From Nocardioides sp. YIM 152315 (GTDB lineage: Bacteria; Actinomycetota; Actinomycetes; Propionibacteriales; Nocardioidaceae), in the NCBI RefSeq assembly GCF_029210375.1, contig NZ_JARGER010000023.1:62001-126000 (forward strand): DNA of 64,000 bases, given 5' to 3'. Of the stretch, positions 15,394-23,275 are shown piece after piece. The translations under genes and the position numbers were made by a program. Positions within the stretch are counted from its first letter, which is position 1; each line of letters begins with the position of its first letter. The notes beneath the pieces are model-generated. The model was not told the origin of the DNA, did no database searches, and worked only from the letters and a program-made list of their open reading frames with translations.

Positions 15394-16940
15394 GGCTCGG
15401 CTCCGTCTGCACCGGCTACGGCGGTCTCGATCTGGCCGTCGCGTCCGTGCTCGATGTGGAGCACGCCTGGGTGTCCGACGTGTGCAAGTTCGGACCCGAT
15501 GGCGCAGGCCATCACGACCCGTGCCGCGCACCCTGCACCATCCTCGCCCACCGCTTCCCGGGCGTGCCCAACCTCGGCGACCTGACCCGCATCGACTGGC
15601 ACGCCGTCGCTCCGGTCGACGTACTGACCGCCGGCTACCCCTGCCAGCCCTTCTCTCACGCCGGGAGGCGACGTGGAACTGACGACCCCCGACACCTCTG
15701 GCCTTTCATCCGTGAGGCCATTCGCGTCCTACGACCCCGACTCACGTTCCTGGAGAACGTGGACGGCCATCGCTCGCTCGGCTTCGACCGAGTGGTCGGG
15801 GACATGGCCGAAGACGGGATGCATGTCCGATGGGTTGTCCTACCGGCTTCCGGAGTGGGAGCCCCGCACCAGCGCAAGCGGCTGTTCATCGCCATCACTC
15901 CCGACGCCGACGACCTCGGACACGAACGGGGGGGGCAGCATGGAACCGGGGCGCGTGACCTCCGCACCGTTGTTCAGGACGCCGAACGCGAGGGATGGGG
16001 AGCCGAGGGGCACGCAGCCGCCGGCGAAGCGTCTGGCGGGCGGTCATCAGCCATCGCTGGGCGATCAGGTGGAGCACCTGTGACGCTGCTCCCCACGCCC
16101 GACTCGTCGGCCGAGAAGTACAGGCTCGTTGGCGACTCGCAGCAGTCCCGGAGCCTGCCAGCGCTGGCAATCCGTGGCGAGCTCGACGGGGCGCTCCTGC
16201 CCACGCCCGCCGTCAATGACATGGGCGCGGCGTACACCCCGGAGACTTGGGACGAGTGGACCGCCCGCATGAAGGCCGAGCACAACAACGGCAACGGGCA
16301 CGGGCCGAGCCTCAACATCGAGGCGCAGCGGATCGACATGCTGCCGACGCCATCCGTTGCGGACGGCGAGGGCGGGCACGAGACGCGCTCCGGCGCACGC
16401 TCTGGCGAGCGGCTGCTACCTGGTGTGGCGAAGTACGACCTCCTGCCCACCACCACCACCATGGATGCGCACAGCAGCGGCGGCAACCCCGACACCACGG
16501 GCACGCACGGCACAACCCCGACCGACGCGACCGTCCGCCAGCCCTCCCGCTGGGGCAAGTACGCCGCCGCCATCGCGCACTGGGAAGCCATCACCCGCCC
16601 TGCGCCTGAGCCGACCACCATCACCGCCGGCTACCTCAAGACACGCGCCAAGCGACTCGCGCGCCAGGACAAGCGGCCAGTCGGGATGCGTGGCTCGCTC
16701 AAGGTCCGCAGGCAGCTCGCCGCCACGTTCTCCGAGTGGATGATGGGCGTTCCGCTCGGCTGGATCACTGCCGTCCCCGGCATCACGCGCAACGAAGCAT
16801 TGAAGGCGGCGGGCAACGGCGTCGTGCCACAGCAAGCCGCCGAAGCACTGCGCTACCTGCTCGCCATGCCGACGGGCGCTCAGATCGCCGCCGCCCACCA
16901 GCCTGACGACCTGCTCGAACTGCTGGCGGTGGGCGAATGA
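15387..16940 (+). CDS. DNA (cytosine-5) methyltransferase
   Basis: 517 residues from GTG 15387. Motif I GSVCTGYGGLDLA, motif IV GYPCQPFSHAG (catalytic Cys86), motif VI ENV, motif VIII HQRKRLF and a C-terminal motif X-like AAGNGVVPQQAAEAL. About 200 residues between VIII and X form an unusually low-complexity target-recognition region with repeated LLPTP/MLPTP motifs. No restriction endonuclease is adjacent, so it probably protects phage DNA or regulates expression rather than forming a restriction-modification system. Confidence 0.9.
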   Translation: MLRLGSVCTGYGGLDLAVASVLDVEHAWVSDVCKFGPDGAGHHDPCRAPCTILAHRFPGVPNLGDLTRIDWHAVAPVDVLTAGYPCQPFSHAGRRRGTDDPRHLWPFIREAIRVLRPRLTFLENVDGHRSLGFDRVVGDMAEDGMHVRWVVLPASGVGAPHQRKRLFIAITPDADDLGHERGGQHGTGARDLRTVVQDAEREGWGAEGHAAAGEASGGRSSAIAGRSGGAPVTLLPTPDSSAEKYRLVGDSQQSRSLPALAIRGELDGALLPTPAVNDMGAAYTPETWDEWTARMKAEHNNGNGHGPSLNIEAQRIDMLPTPSVADGEGGHETRSGARSGERLLPGVAKYDLLPTTTTMDAHSSGGNPDTTGTHGTTPTDATVRQPSRWGKYAAAIAHWEAITRPAPEPTTITAGYLKTRAKRLARQDKRPVGMRGSLKVRRQLAATFSEWMMGVPLGWITAVPGITRNEALKAAGNGVVPQQAAEALRYLLAMPTGAQIAAAHQPDDLLELLAVGE

Positions 16941-17125
16941 CCACCTACTGGATCTGCGTCGCCCACCGCTTCGCCATCCCACCCACCGCCTGCACAGCAC
17001 GCGGCGAGAACGACAAGGGCGCCGCCGACCACACCGCGGCGACCAAGCACCCGACGTTGACGACCACACGACGCGCGCTGGCAGACCGACTGGCGTGCGG
17101 AGACGAAGGAGCGAGTGATGAGTGA
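16937..17125 (+). CDS. Small hypothetical protein
   Basis: 62 residues, ATGA overlap with the methyltransferase stop and overlap with the next gene. Contains WICVAHRF and a Thr/Ala-rich stretch. No function recognised. Confidence 0.5.
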   Translation: MTTYWICVAHRFAIPPTACTARGENDKGAADHTAATKHPTLTTTRRALADRLACGDEGASDE

Positions 17126-17693
17126 GCAGGCCGGAGGCTGGACGCGCGGCGACTGGATGCAGACCTTCACGGGCCGCCAGTTCTTCCCGCTCGACCCGCG
17201 CCCGGACGAGATCGACACCCGCGACATTGCGCACGCGCTCTCGATGATCTGCCGCTACGGCGGGCACGCGAGCCGGTTCTACTCGGTGGCCGAGCACTGC
17301 GTCTTGATGAGCCGAGCCGTCGCGCCTGAGCACGCTCTGTGGGCGCTGCTCCACGATGCGACCGAGGCCTACGTCGGCGACATGGTGCGCCCGCTCAAGC
17401 GACAGATCCCGCATTACCAAGCGATTGAGCACGGCGTCATGGTTGCCATCTCGCAGCGGTTCGGAGTGGTCCCGGAGATGCCGCCCGAGGTCAAGGACGC
17501 CGACAACCGCATCTTGCTGGACGAGCGCGCCGTGGTGCTGACCACGCCGCCCGCTTCGTGGCATCAGGACGGCATGAAGCCACTCGGCGTCAAGGTGGAG
17601 TGCCTGCCGCCCCACCGGGCCGAGTACGAGTACCGCCGCCGCCTGGACGAACTGCTCGCGACCACCCCCGAGCCAGCGCAGGAGACGCCATGA
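17118..17693 (+). CDS. HD-domain phosphohydrolase (YfbR/5'-nucleotidase-like)
   Basis: 191 residues. HASRFYSVAEHC, then the HD dyad in LLHDATEAYVGD, and a later DADNRILLDE supply the metal ligands of HD-superfamily hydrolases similar to YfbR-type deoxynucleoside monophosphatases. AAGGA precedes ATG 17118; a GTG immediately before it (17115) is an alternative. In phages such enzymes alter nucleotide pools, which fits its place near methylation and replication genes (inference). Confidence 0.75.
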   Translation: MSEQAGGWTRGDWMQTFTGRQFFPLDPRPDEIDTRDIAHALSMICRYGGHASRFYSVAEHCVLMSRAVAPEHALWALLHDATEAYVGDMVRPLKRQIPHYQAIEHGVMVAISQRFGVVPEMPPEVKDADNRILLDERAVVLTTPPASWHQDGMKPLGVKVECLPPHRAEYEYRRRLDELLATTPEPAQETP

Positions 17694-18256
17694 GCCGCCC
17701 ACGCATCACCGCCGAGCGCTTCTACACCGAGCCCGCACGCCTCGACCCCAGCAAGCGCGGCGACGCACGCAAGGCCGACCTGCCACCCATGGCCGACCTC
17801 GCCGAACGTCTCCGCGGCGGTCTCGCACTCGCCGACCTCGCCGCCGAGCACCACATGACCGTCTCCGGCCTGCGCAACCGCATGATGCGGTCAGGCTGGG
17901 GAAGCGACGGGCAGAAGATCACCGAACGACCGGCGGCCCGCTGCGAGTGGTGCCGGCGCAAGACAGGCGGTGCGACCTCCTGCCGCGAGTGCGCCACCCT
18001 CATGGCCGCCCGACAGCCCGTCGCCTACGAGCACGGCCTCTACGGCGGTCAGTGGGTCAATCGGCGCGGGGTGCAGGTCTGGGTGCCGACACCACCACCG
18101 CCGAAGAAGCGACAGCCCTGGGGCAAGGCAGCATGCGGCACCGAGGGCGGCTACTACCGACACCTCCGCCGCACCAAGACCGAGCCGTGTGCGCGCTGCA
18201 AGAAGGCGCACGTCGAGGCCGAGAAGCAGCGGGCGGCAAGGCGGGCAGCGGCATGA
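17690..18256 (+). CDS. HTH plus zinc-motif early protein
   Basis: 188 residues from ATG 17690. A helix-turn-helix-like segment (ALADLAAEHHMTVSGLRNRMMRSGW) is followed by a CxxC...CxxC cluster (CEWCRRK...SCREC) and a C-terminal CGTEGGYYRHLR...PCARCKKAH motif common in actinophage proteins. Probably a nucleic-acid binding regulator; target unknown. Confidence 0.6.
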   Translation: MSRPRITAERFYTEPARLDPSKRGDARKADLPPMADLAERLRGGLALADLAAEHHMTVSGLRNRMMRSGWGSDGQKITERPAARCEWCRRKTGGATSCRECATLMAARQPVAYEHGLYGGQWVNRRGVQVWVPTPPPPKKRQPWGKAACGTEGGYYRHLRRTKTEPCARCKKAHVEAEKQRAARRAAA

Positions 18257-18501
18257 CACTCCACCATTGCGGCGGCGATCACCAGGGCCAGATCCTCGCC
18301 GAAGCCCAGTGCAACTTCGAGGCCGCAATCCGCGACCACCTCATCGAGTACGCCAGGGCTCTCGATCAGCCGCCGCCCGCCCCACAGATCACTGACCTCT
18401 GGGCACACGCGCGCCAGATGCACGACGACGGCGCGACCGCCGCGCGCTGGGTGCGGCAGGTGCTCGACCTCGGGTGGCGGCCGACGGTGGGTGCGTCATG
18501 A
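18253..18501 (+). CDS. Hypothetical early protein
   Basis: 82 residues, ATGA overlaps at both ends. N-terminal HHCGGDH followed by helices rich in Ala/Asp/Trp. No family recognised. Confidence 0.5.
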   Translation: MTLHHCGGDHQGQILAEAQCNFEAAIRDHLIEYARALDQPPPAPQITDLWAHARQMHDDGATAARWVRQVLDLGWRPTVGAS

Positions 18502-18626
18502 CCACCGAGACTAAGCCGACCTTGAGCGGCTGGTGCAGCGGGCCACCAGGAGCGCGACCACAGCACGAGCGGTGCCGCATGAGCCCGTCGTGCGAGTGCG
18601 CGTGTCACCAACCAGGGGAGGACTGA
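18498..18626 (+). CDS. 42-residue Cys/His-rich micro-protein
   Basis: ATG 18498 to TGA 18624-18626, overlapping both neighbours. Cys/His residues in GWCSG, HERCRM and CECACH could chelate zinc. Function unknown. Confidence 0.5.
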   Translation: MTTETKPTLSGWCSGPPGARPQHERCRMSPSCECACHQPGED

Positions 18627-18982
18627 TGGCCCGAAAGGCTCGACCACTCAAGACCTCGTTCTGGGACGACGACAAGGTCTGCCACCTGTCCCGAGACGCA
18701 CGACTCGTGCTGGCCGGACTCATCACCAAGATGGCCGATGACGAGGGGCGGTTCGTCGCCACGCCCGCCGCGATCAACGGCGAGCTGTTCCCCTACGACG
18801 AACTAGCGCCCGCCCGCGTCAAGCGCTGGCTGGCCGAGATCGAGTCGGAAGGGATGGTCCTCGTCTACCGCGTCAACGGTGGCACCTACGGCTGGCTCCG
18901 GGGATGGGGTCGCCACCAGAAGCCGCCACACCCGACGCCGAGCACAATCCCGCCGCCGTCCGAGGAGGTGCTGTTTTCATGA
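18626..18982 (+). CDS. Replication-initiator-like winged-helix protein
   Basis: 118 residues from ATG 18626. KTSFWDDDKVCHLSRDARLVLAGL, ARVKRWLAEIESEGMV and YGWLRGWGRHQ match the N-terminal winged helix of phage replisome-organiser/DnaD-like proteins. The protein stops right after the linker (PPPSEEVLFS). Removing one T of the TTTT run at about 18975 continues as HEQCTQPSQPTHEQCSPE before a TAG, so the natural end may be slightly different. No helicase loader follows, so replication probably recruits host factors. Confidence 0.65.
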   Translation: MARKARPLKTSFWDDDKVCHLSRDARLVLAGLITKMADDEGRFVATPAAINGELFPYDELAPARVKRWLAEIESEGMVLVYRVNGGTYGWLRGWGRHQKPPHPTPSTIPPPSEEVLFS

Positions 18983-19185
18983 GCAGTGCACGCAACCCTC
19001 ACAACCTACTCATGAGCAATGTTCCCCTGAGTAGGAGTAGGAGTAGGAGTAGGAGGGTTGGTCACCCATCCATCGTCCCTACAGGGCGCGACTCGCCGCC
19101 TGTGGAAAACGCCACCGCCGCAGCCACGACAGACCGCTGCGCATGGATGGCGGCTGCGCCGCGACGAGGGGGTGGGCGGCCATGA
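18979..19185 (+). CDS. Ser/Arg-rich small frame, uncertain
   Basis: 68 residues; ATG 18979 overlaps the previous stop (ATGA) and its stop overlaps the next ATG, like its neighbours. The protein is low complexity, with SRSRSRSRR encoded by a 6-bp tandem repeat. It may be a real coupled gene or only the open frame across an inter-gene linker; the alternative frame continues the previous protein's tail. Confidence 0.35.
   Translation: MSSARNPHNLLMSNVPLSRSRSRSRRVGHPSIVPTGRDSPPVENATAAATTDRCAWMAAAPRRGGGRP
19029..19055 (+). repeat. Hexanucleotide tandem repeat (GAGTAG)4GAG
   Basis: Four perfect copies of GAGTAG plus GAG. In the frame of the frame-corrected upstream protein it reads Glu-stop repeatedly; in the 18979 frame it reads Ser-Arg repeats. 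Copy-number changes of 6 bp would not alter frame. Confidence 0.9.
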
Positions 19186-19586
19186 GCGCCAAGTTGCCGA
19201 CCGCGACCCCCCGCGACGGCTCGCCATTTAGCAATGGCACCGAGGGCTACGCGTGGATGGCGAACTGGTGCGACCGGTGCATCCACGACAAGCCTGCCCG
19301 CCAAGACCGCTACGAGGACGCTTGCCAGATCGTCGTGCTCGCGCTTTGTGGGCAGACTCCCGGCGAGTGGCTAGAACAGCGCGACCCAGAGACCGGACTC
19401 CGGCCGCTTGGTGACGCGTACCACTGCATCGAGTTTCGCGACGAGGGTGACGGACCGCCGCCACCTACCGAGCCCGAGCCGACGCCGCCAGGTCAGGGCG
19501 AGTTGTTCCCGATGGAGGACTACGTCGGCACGCGCATGTTCGCCGATGTCGTCGCCGAGGCGAAGGCGGTGGAGACATGCCCGTGA
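19182..19586 (+). CDS. Hypothetical protein with CDRC motif
   Basis: 134 residues from ATG 19182. NGTEGYAWMANWCDRCIHDKP, then EDACQIVVLALC, then an acidic Pro-rich linker (PTEPEPTPPGQ) and ELFPMEDY. Proteins with the ...NWCDRC...C... pattern occur in phage genomes, but I know no function. Overlaps the next gene by 10 bp. Confidence 0.6.
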   Translation: MSAKLPTATPRDGSPFSNGTEGYAWMANWCDRCIHDKPARQDRYEDACQIVVLALCGQTPGEWLEQRDPETGLRPLGDAYHCIEFRDEGDGPPPPTEPEPTPPGQGELFPMEDYVGTRMFADVVAEAKAVETCP

Positions 19587-20011
19587 CCAAGCCCCAGGCC
19601 GAGATGCTCGCCACCCTCGCCGTCGCAGCCCGACCCCACGGCGCACGACACTGGGACGCACCCGGAGTCATGGCCGCCCTCGCCAACATCCGCCACCTCG
19701 ACCTCGCCGAAGTGATGATGGCGGTCGGCAGGGCGGCACGCGACCGGACGCTCGAGACCCCCGCCGCCATCGGGAACACCGCCGCGCCGTGCTGGATCGA
19801 GCGGCCGGTCGAACGGTGGACGCCGACCAAGACGACCCGCAGCGACCGGTGCGGCGAGTGCAACAAGCCGCGCGACGTCTGCGAACGCACCGCGCGATGG
19901 GGCGACGACACCCACGAGTTCCGCCCCGACTACATCCAGCCCGCCGGCTCAGCGGTCGACGAGCTGCGCGACATCAAGCACGCGGCGATGGCCGCGAAGG
20001 AGGAATCATGA
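19577..20011 (+). CDS. Hypothetical protein with CGEC motif
   Basis: 144 residues. Helical N-terminus (MLATLAVAARPHGARHWDAPGVMAALANI), mid region WIERPVERW, then RCGECNKPRDVCERTA with three Cys, a zinc-like cluster. Function unknown. ATGA coupling with the next gene. Confidence 0.6.
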   Translation: MPVTKPQAEMLATLAVAARPHGARHWDAPGVMAALANIRHLDLAEVMMAVGRAARDRTLETPAAIGNTAAPCWIERPVERWTPTKTTRSDRCGECNKPRDVCERTARWGDDTHEFRPDYIQPAGSAVDELRDIKHAAMAAKEES

Positions 20012-20187
20012 GCGAGATCGACCGTCCTTACGTCGTGAACCCCGAGGCGATCGGCGACCCGGATCAGACCCCGGTCGTCCAACTGCCGTCGGAGATGGCG
20101 GCGTACTTCGAACGGACGCGCTGCCCCGAGTGTCGTCAGATCAACCAGACGCACGCAGACGACTGCGCCGCCGAGGACCCCCGGTGA
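20008..20187 (+). CDS. 59-residue protein with C-terminal zinc knuckle
   Basis: ATG 20008 to 20187. CPECRQINQTHADDC at the C-terminus is a compact C2HC-type knuckle. GTGA overlap with the following gene. Function unknown. Confidence 0.6.
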   Translation: MSEIDRPYVVNPEAIGDPDQTPVVQLPSEMAAYFERTRCPECRQINQTHADDCAAEDPR

Positions 20188-20609
20188 CCGCCATCGACCG
20201 CGCCGAACTGCGGCGCGTGGCTGAGGCTGCGACACCGGGCGTTTGGGTCGCGTGGGGAAACTCCATCGCCTACGACACGGGGCACTGCGGTGGCGGTGGT
20301 TGCGATGTGGGCTACGGCCACGAGCCGGGGTGCAGCCTCGACAGACTCGGGGAAGCGTCTGAGCCAGACGCCGCCCACATTGCTGCCTTCGACCCGCCGA
20401 CCGTCCTGGCCCTGCTCGACGCGCTCGACGCCGCCGAGGACAAGTACGCCGGGCTGCGGGAGGCGGTGGGCCGGGTGGCCGATCGACTCGACACGTCCGC
20501 CAAGGCGTCGCGGAATGACGTCGGCCGCGACCACATGGCGTCCGCCGAGTTGCTCGCCGCCTATGCCATCGCCCTCCGCAACCTGCTGGCTGACGAGGCT
20601 GGACGATGA
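20184..20609 (+). CDS. Ead/Ea22-like phage protein
   Basis: 141 residues from GTG 20184. The pattern LRRVAEAATPGVW ... DAAHIAAFDPPTVLALLDALDAAE is the conserved signature of Ead/Ea22-like proteins in accessory regions of tailed phages, whose role is unknown. A Cys/Gly/His insert (CGGGGCDVGYGHEPGC) sits in the middle. Confidence 0.7.
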   Translation: MTAIDRAELRRVAEAATPGVWVAWGNSIAYDTGHCGGGGCDVGYGHEPGCSLDRLGEASEPDAAHIAAFDPPTVLALLDALDAAEDKYAGLREAVGRVADRLDTSAKASRNDVGRDHMASAELLAAYAIALRNLLADEAGR

Positions 20610-20830
20610 CCGCCGCGTGGCACACGTTGACCGCCCGGGTTCGCTTCGACCCGGCGGCGACGGACGTGCAGACGAATGCCGGACTGGTCATCGGGGAGGC
20701 GCTGGCGAAGGCGCTAGGACTCGAGGTGCTCTGGCTCGACACCGTGTGCCTCGTCGTCGACAACGACGATCCGACCGAGGTCGTCCCGGCGCAGACCACC
20801 GACCGAGGGCAGGAGGCGGGCCGTGAGTGA
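20606..20830 (+). CDS. Small hypothetical protein
   Basis: 74 residues, ATGA overlap at its start and 8-bp overlap at its end. Predicted alternating strand/helix (TARVRFDPA...LEVLWLDTVCLVVDN). No family recognised. Confidence 0.5.
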   Translation: MTAAWHTLTARVRFDPAATDVQTNAGLVIGEALAKALGLEVLWLDTVCLVVDNDDPTEVVPAQTTDRGQEAGRE

Positions 20831-21128
20831 GGGGCGGGCTGAGCACCAGGTCGAGGGCGACGTGCTCCGCGAGCGCGTCGCAATCGCGATCTACACCGCA
20901 GACGACGGCATCCACTGGGAGGCCGAAGACCCGGGCGGGTGGGTGCGCGAGCGGTACCTGATCCTGGCCGATGCCGCTCTGCGCGAGACACTGACCGGCA
21001 CGCGCGAGGAGATCTCGCGAATGCTTGACGGGTTCCCGCAGCGGGGTCGTCACACGCGGGCTCGATGGGCCATGGCGTGGCTCGACGTGATGATCGAGCG
21101 CGTCACGCGGCCCGGAGCGTCGTCATGA
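20823..21128 (+). CDS. Hypothetical early protein
   Basis: 101 residues from GTG 20823. Pattern LRERVAIAIYTADDGIHWE...RERYLILADAAL recalls short phage proteins with an HxW-E/ADAAL core. Function unknown. Confidence 0.55.
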   Translation: MSEGRAEHQVEGDVLRERVAIAIYTADDGIHWEAEDPGGWVRERYLILADAALRETLTGTREEISRMLDGFPQRGRHTRARWAMAWLDVMIERVTRPGASS

Positions 21129-21221
21129 CCCACATGAAGCGACCCAGTGCCCGAGCTGGTGAAGAGCAAGGCTGCGGCGTTCGCTGTGGTCTACCGGGTC
21201 GAGGTTGAGGGGGACGAGTGA
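21125..21221 (+). other. Degenerate short frame between coupled genes
   Basis: ATG 21125 overlaps the previous stop but its frame ends after 27 residues (21208). The stop that overlaps the next GTG (GTGA at 21218-21221) belongs to another frame, which reads PELVKSKAAAFAVVYRVEVEGDE from a GTG at 21147. This looks like a small coupled gene broken by an indel, or two tiny alternatives; evidence is weak. Confidence 0.3.
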
Positions 21222-22084
21222 CGGAGACCAAGCGCACCTGCTACCGCGACCGCGACAACGGCGTCTACTTCGGTCGCAACGAACACCGCCACGACTGCGC
21301 CGAGGTCGACTGCCGTGGCTGCGTGCCGTGCGCCGAGGACCACTGCACGGCGGCCAAGAACTGCGCCTGGCATACGGGCGAGGGTGAACTCACCTGCGCC
21401 CGGTGCATCGGCGCCGTCCGGCGCGACCTTCGGTGGATCGCCGACCTCGCGTCCCTGATGATGACCGCCGCAATCAGCGACGGTGTGACCTCCGAGGCCG
21501 CCAACCTTGCCGGACCATCGCCGCACCCGGGCACCGTCGTCAGCCGCCGCGTCCTCCTCCGCAAGCGCCTCGCGACACTCGGCCCGTTCGCCGCCGCCGC
21601 GGGGATCGATGAGACCGGGTACTGCGTGATGCCCGACGACGACTGGCACCACCCCTACGCCGTGCTCGGCCGGTGGGCGCTGATGATCACCGAGGACTAC
21701 GGCCACACGCTCGGCGAGGTGACGACCGCGACCGCAGCGTCCTACCTCGACCGCAACCTGCACCGCATCGCCAACGACGACGAGCAGGACTTCCCGCTAC
21801 TCGGCCGCGAGTTGCGCAAGTGCCGGCAACACCTGGAGTCCGTGCTGCACAACGACAACCGGCCCGAGCGTGGTGCGCCATGCCGGTCGTGCCCATCGCC
21901 GGCGCCACGGCTGCGGCTCGAGCCCGGGCACTGGTGCGACGAGCCCGACTGCCGCCGCGAGCACTACGACGACGACACCGGAGACCGCTGGGTGTGCCCT
22001 CGGAACCGCGACCACTGGTGGTCGCAGGACGACTACCGCCGCTGGGTGTACGCCGACGCGCAAGACGCGACCATGACGCACTGA
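21218..22084 (+). CDS. Cys/His-rich actinophage protein (multiple zinc motifs)
   Basis: 288 residues from GTG 21218. N-terminal cluster CAEVDCRGCVPCAEDHC, CARCIGAVRRDL, a helical middle domain, then CRSCPSPAPR and a C-terminal HWCDEPDC..EHYDD...WVCPRNRDHWWSQDDYRRW. At least three potential zinc sites. Resembles unassigned actinophage zinc-finger proteins placed before the terminase module; may regulate late transcription (inference). Confidence 0.65.
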   Translation: MTETKRTCYRDRDNGVYFGRNEHRHDCAEVDCRGCVPCAEDHCTAAKNCAWHTGEGELTCARCIGAVRRDLRWIADLASLMMTAAISDGVTSEAANLAGPSPHPGTVVSRRVLLRKRLATLGPFAAAAGIDETGYCVMPDDDWHHPYAVLGRWALMITEDYGHTLGEVTTATAASYLDRNLHRIANDDEQDFPLLGRELRKCRQHLESVLHNDNRPERGAPCRSCPSPAPRLRLEPGHWCDEPDCRREHYDDDTGDRWVCPRNRDHWWSQDDYRRWVYADAQDATMTH

Positions 22085-22170
22085 CATGCCCGCCTCCTGC
22101 GCATCCGCCACGTCATCGGCTACGCTGTGCGCAGACGCGACCGTCGGAACCTCGGCTGCCGCATTCGCTC

Positions 22171-22204
22171 AGACGCCCGGACCGCCACTCTGCGACGGGC
22201 GTCT
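22171..22204 (+). terminator. Hairpin in the early/late gap
   Basis: Perfect 8-bp stem AGACGCCC (22171-22178) / GGGCGTCT (22197-22204) in the 152-bp gap after the early operon. The following bases are TCGCATG rather than a T-run, so this could be a weak terminator or an antitermination site. Confidence 0.45.
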
Positions 22205-22236
22205 TCGCATGTCCGGCCCGGATCGAGGTGAGCGGC

Positions 22237-22500
22237 ATGGCACGCGCGCCACTGGTTCAGGATCTCGCCCTCTTCCGTCAGCAGTGGGCCGACGGCGTAC
22301 CTCTCGCTCGGATGGCTGAGGTGCACGGATGCAGCGTCCCGACGGTGAGCATCACCGCCAAGCGGCTCGGGCTCCCGTCGCGCATGGGCTACTGGGGACG
22401 GAAGATGCGTACCGATCCCGACATCCCACTGACGGACGGACGTTGGGTGCACCGCCGCCATGGCGTGTGGCACTGGGTTCCCGACGAGGCAGCGTCGTGA
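22237..22500 (+). CDS. Small homeodomain-like HTH protein
   Basis: 87 residues from ATG 22237 with GAGGTG upstream. FRQQWADGVPLARMAEVHGCSVPTVSITAKRLGLPSR is a resolvase/homeodomain-like helix-turn-helix; the C-terminus is Trp-rich (GRWVHRRHGVWHW). First gene after the gap, so a candidate late-gene regulator or DNA-packaging helper. Confidence 0.6.
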   Translation: MARAPLVQDLALFRQQWADGVPLARMAEVHGCSVPTVSITAKRLGLPSRMGYWGRKMRTDPDIPLTDGRWVHRRHGVWHWVPDEAAS

Positions 22501-22688
22501 GGTCGTACCGCGTCGACGGCAACCACGTGGACACGCCCGAGCCGATGGGACGCGCTGGCCTCGAGCTGCGCATCATGCAGCTCCGTGCCAAGCAGGAGCG
22601 CATGCCGGCGCACTGGGTCGAGCGACGTGCACAGGTGGGCGACGAGATCGACGCGCTGGTCGACAGGTGGCTACTTGCCGATGAGTGA
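22497..22688 (+). CDS. Small hypothetical protein
   Basis: 63 residues from GTG 22497 (GTGA overlap). Helical, Arg/Glu-rich (LRIMQLRAKQERMPAHWVERRAQVGDEIDALVDRW). No family recognised. Confidence 0.5.
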   Translation: MRSYRVDGNHVDTPEPMGRAGLELRIMQLRAKQERMPAHWVERRAQVGDEIDALVDRWLLADE

Positions 22689-22776
22689 TCGGTACGTGTG
22701 CTCGGTGTGTGGGCTGCGGTACGTGGTGCCCTCGTTGGCCGAGGACTGTGCTCGCCGACATGAGGCGCTGCGGTGA
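22681..22776 (+). CDS. 31-residue zinc-finger-like peptide
   Basis: ATG 22681 to 22776. YVCSVCGLRYVVPSLAEDCARRHEAL has the C-x2-C...C-x3-H spacing of a single zinc finger. It overlaps both neighbours. Too short to assign further. Confidence 0.55.
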   Translation: MSDRYVCSVCGLRYVVPSLAEDCARRHEALR

Positions 22777-23111
22777 GGGTCTGCATCGAGTCGGGCTGCG
22801 GCACGCTGACCGACAAGACGCGGTGCCTTGAGCACAGGCGGGCCAAGGATCAGGCGCGAGGGACGCGGCAGGAGCGTGGCTACGACGCCGAGTACGACCG
22901 CCTCAGGGCCGCTGACGTGGCAGCCATGGCGCGCGGCGAGGTGCTGACGTGCTGGCGCTGTGAGCGCGTGGTCATGCCGCACGACTACAGCCTCGGACAC
23001 TGTGACGACGACCGCAGCATCATCCACGGCCCCGAGCACCTGCATGGATGCAACCTCGCGAACACCCGCGGCGGCTGCCCACACGCGAGCCATATCTCAC
23101 CAGCCGCATAG
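22773..23111 (+). CDS. HNH-family endonuclease
   Basis: 112 residues from GTG 22773. N-terminal CIESGCGTLTDKTRCLEH knuckle, RGYDAEYDRLR, then CWRCERVVMPHDYSLGHCDDD and GPEHLHGCNLANT, the zinc-HNH pattern of phage nucleases next to terminase genes. HNH proteins here assist TerL in specific cos cleavage in HK97-like phages. Confidence 0.8.
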   Translation: MRVCIESGCGTLTDKTRCLEHRRAKDQARGTRQERGYDAEYDRLRAADVAAMARGEVLTCWRCERVVMPHDYSLGHCDDDRSIIHGPEHLHGCNLANTRGGCPHASHISPAA

Positions 23112-23275
23112 GGGGTGGCGGGGGACCGTCGAACACCTGTTCGGGACGGACCGCGGGGGAGGCGTCTCGGATGTTCGGAGGGTTCAGACCTTTCCGGCCT
23201 ATAGCACCACGCGCATAGTCGCAAGGGCTGTGCGGGACCCGACGCGGCGCAAGGCTGCCGAAGGAGTTGACCGAC
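23112..23275 (+). other. HNH-terminase gap, candidate cos region
   Basis: 164 bp without a convincing gene between the HNH nuclease and the small terminase, the usual place for cos in HNH-bearing siphoviruses. It holds a G-rich start (GGGGGTGGCGGGGGACCG), an ACCGCGGGGGAGG block and an AT-richer TATAGCACCACGCGCATAG stretch. AAGGAG at 23261-23266 serves the terminase gene. The nick position cannot be seen from one integrated copy. Confidence 0.4.

Noticed and set aside
15387..16940. Restriction-modification system
   Set aside because: No restriction endonuclease or Vsr gene adjoins the methyltransferase; the HNH protein lies with the terminase.
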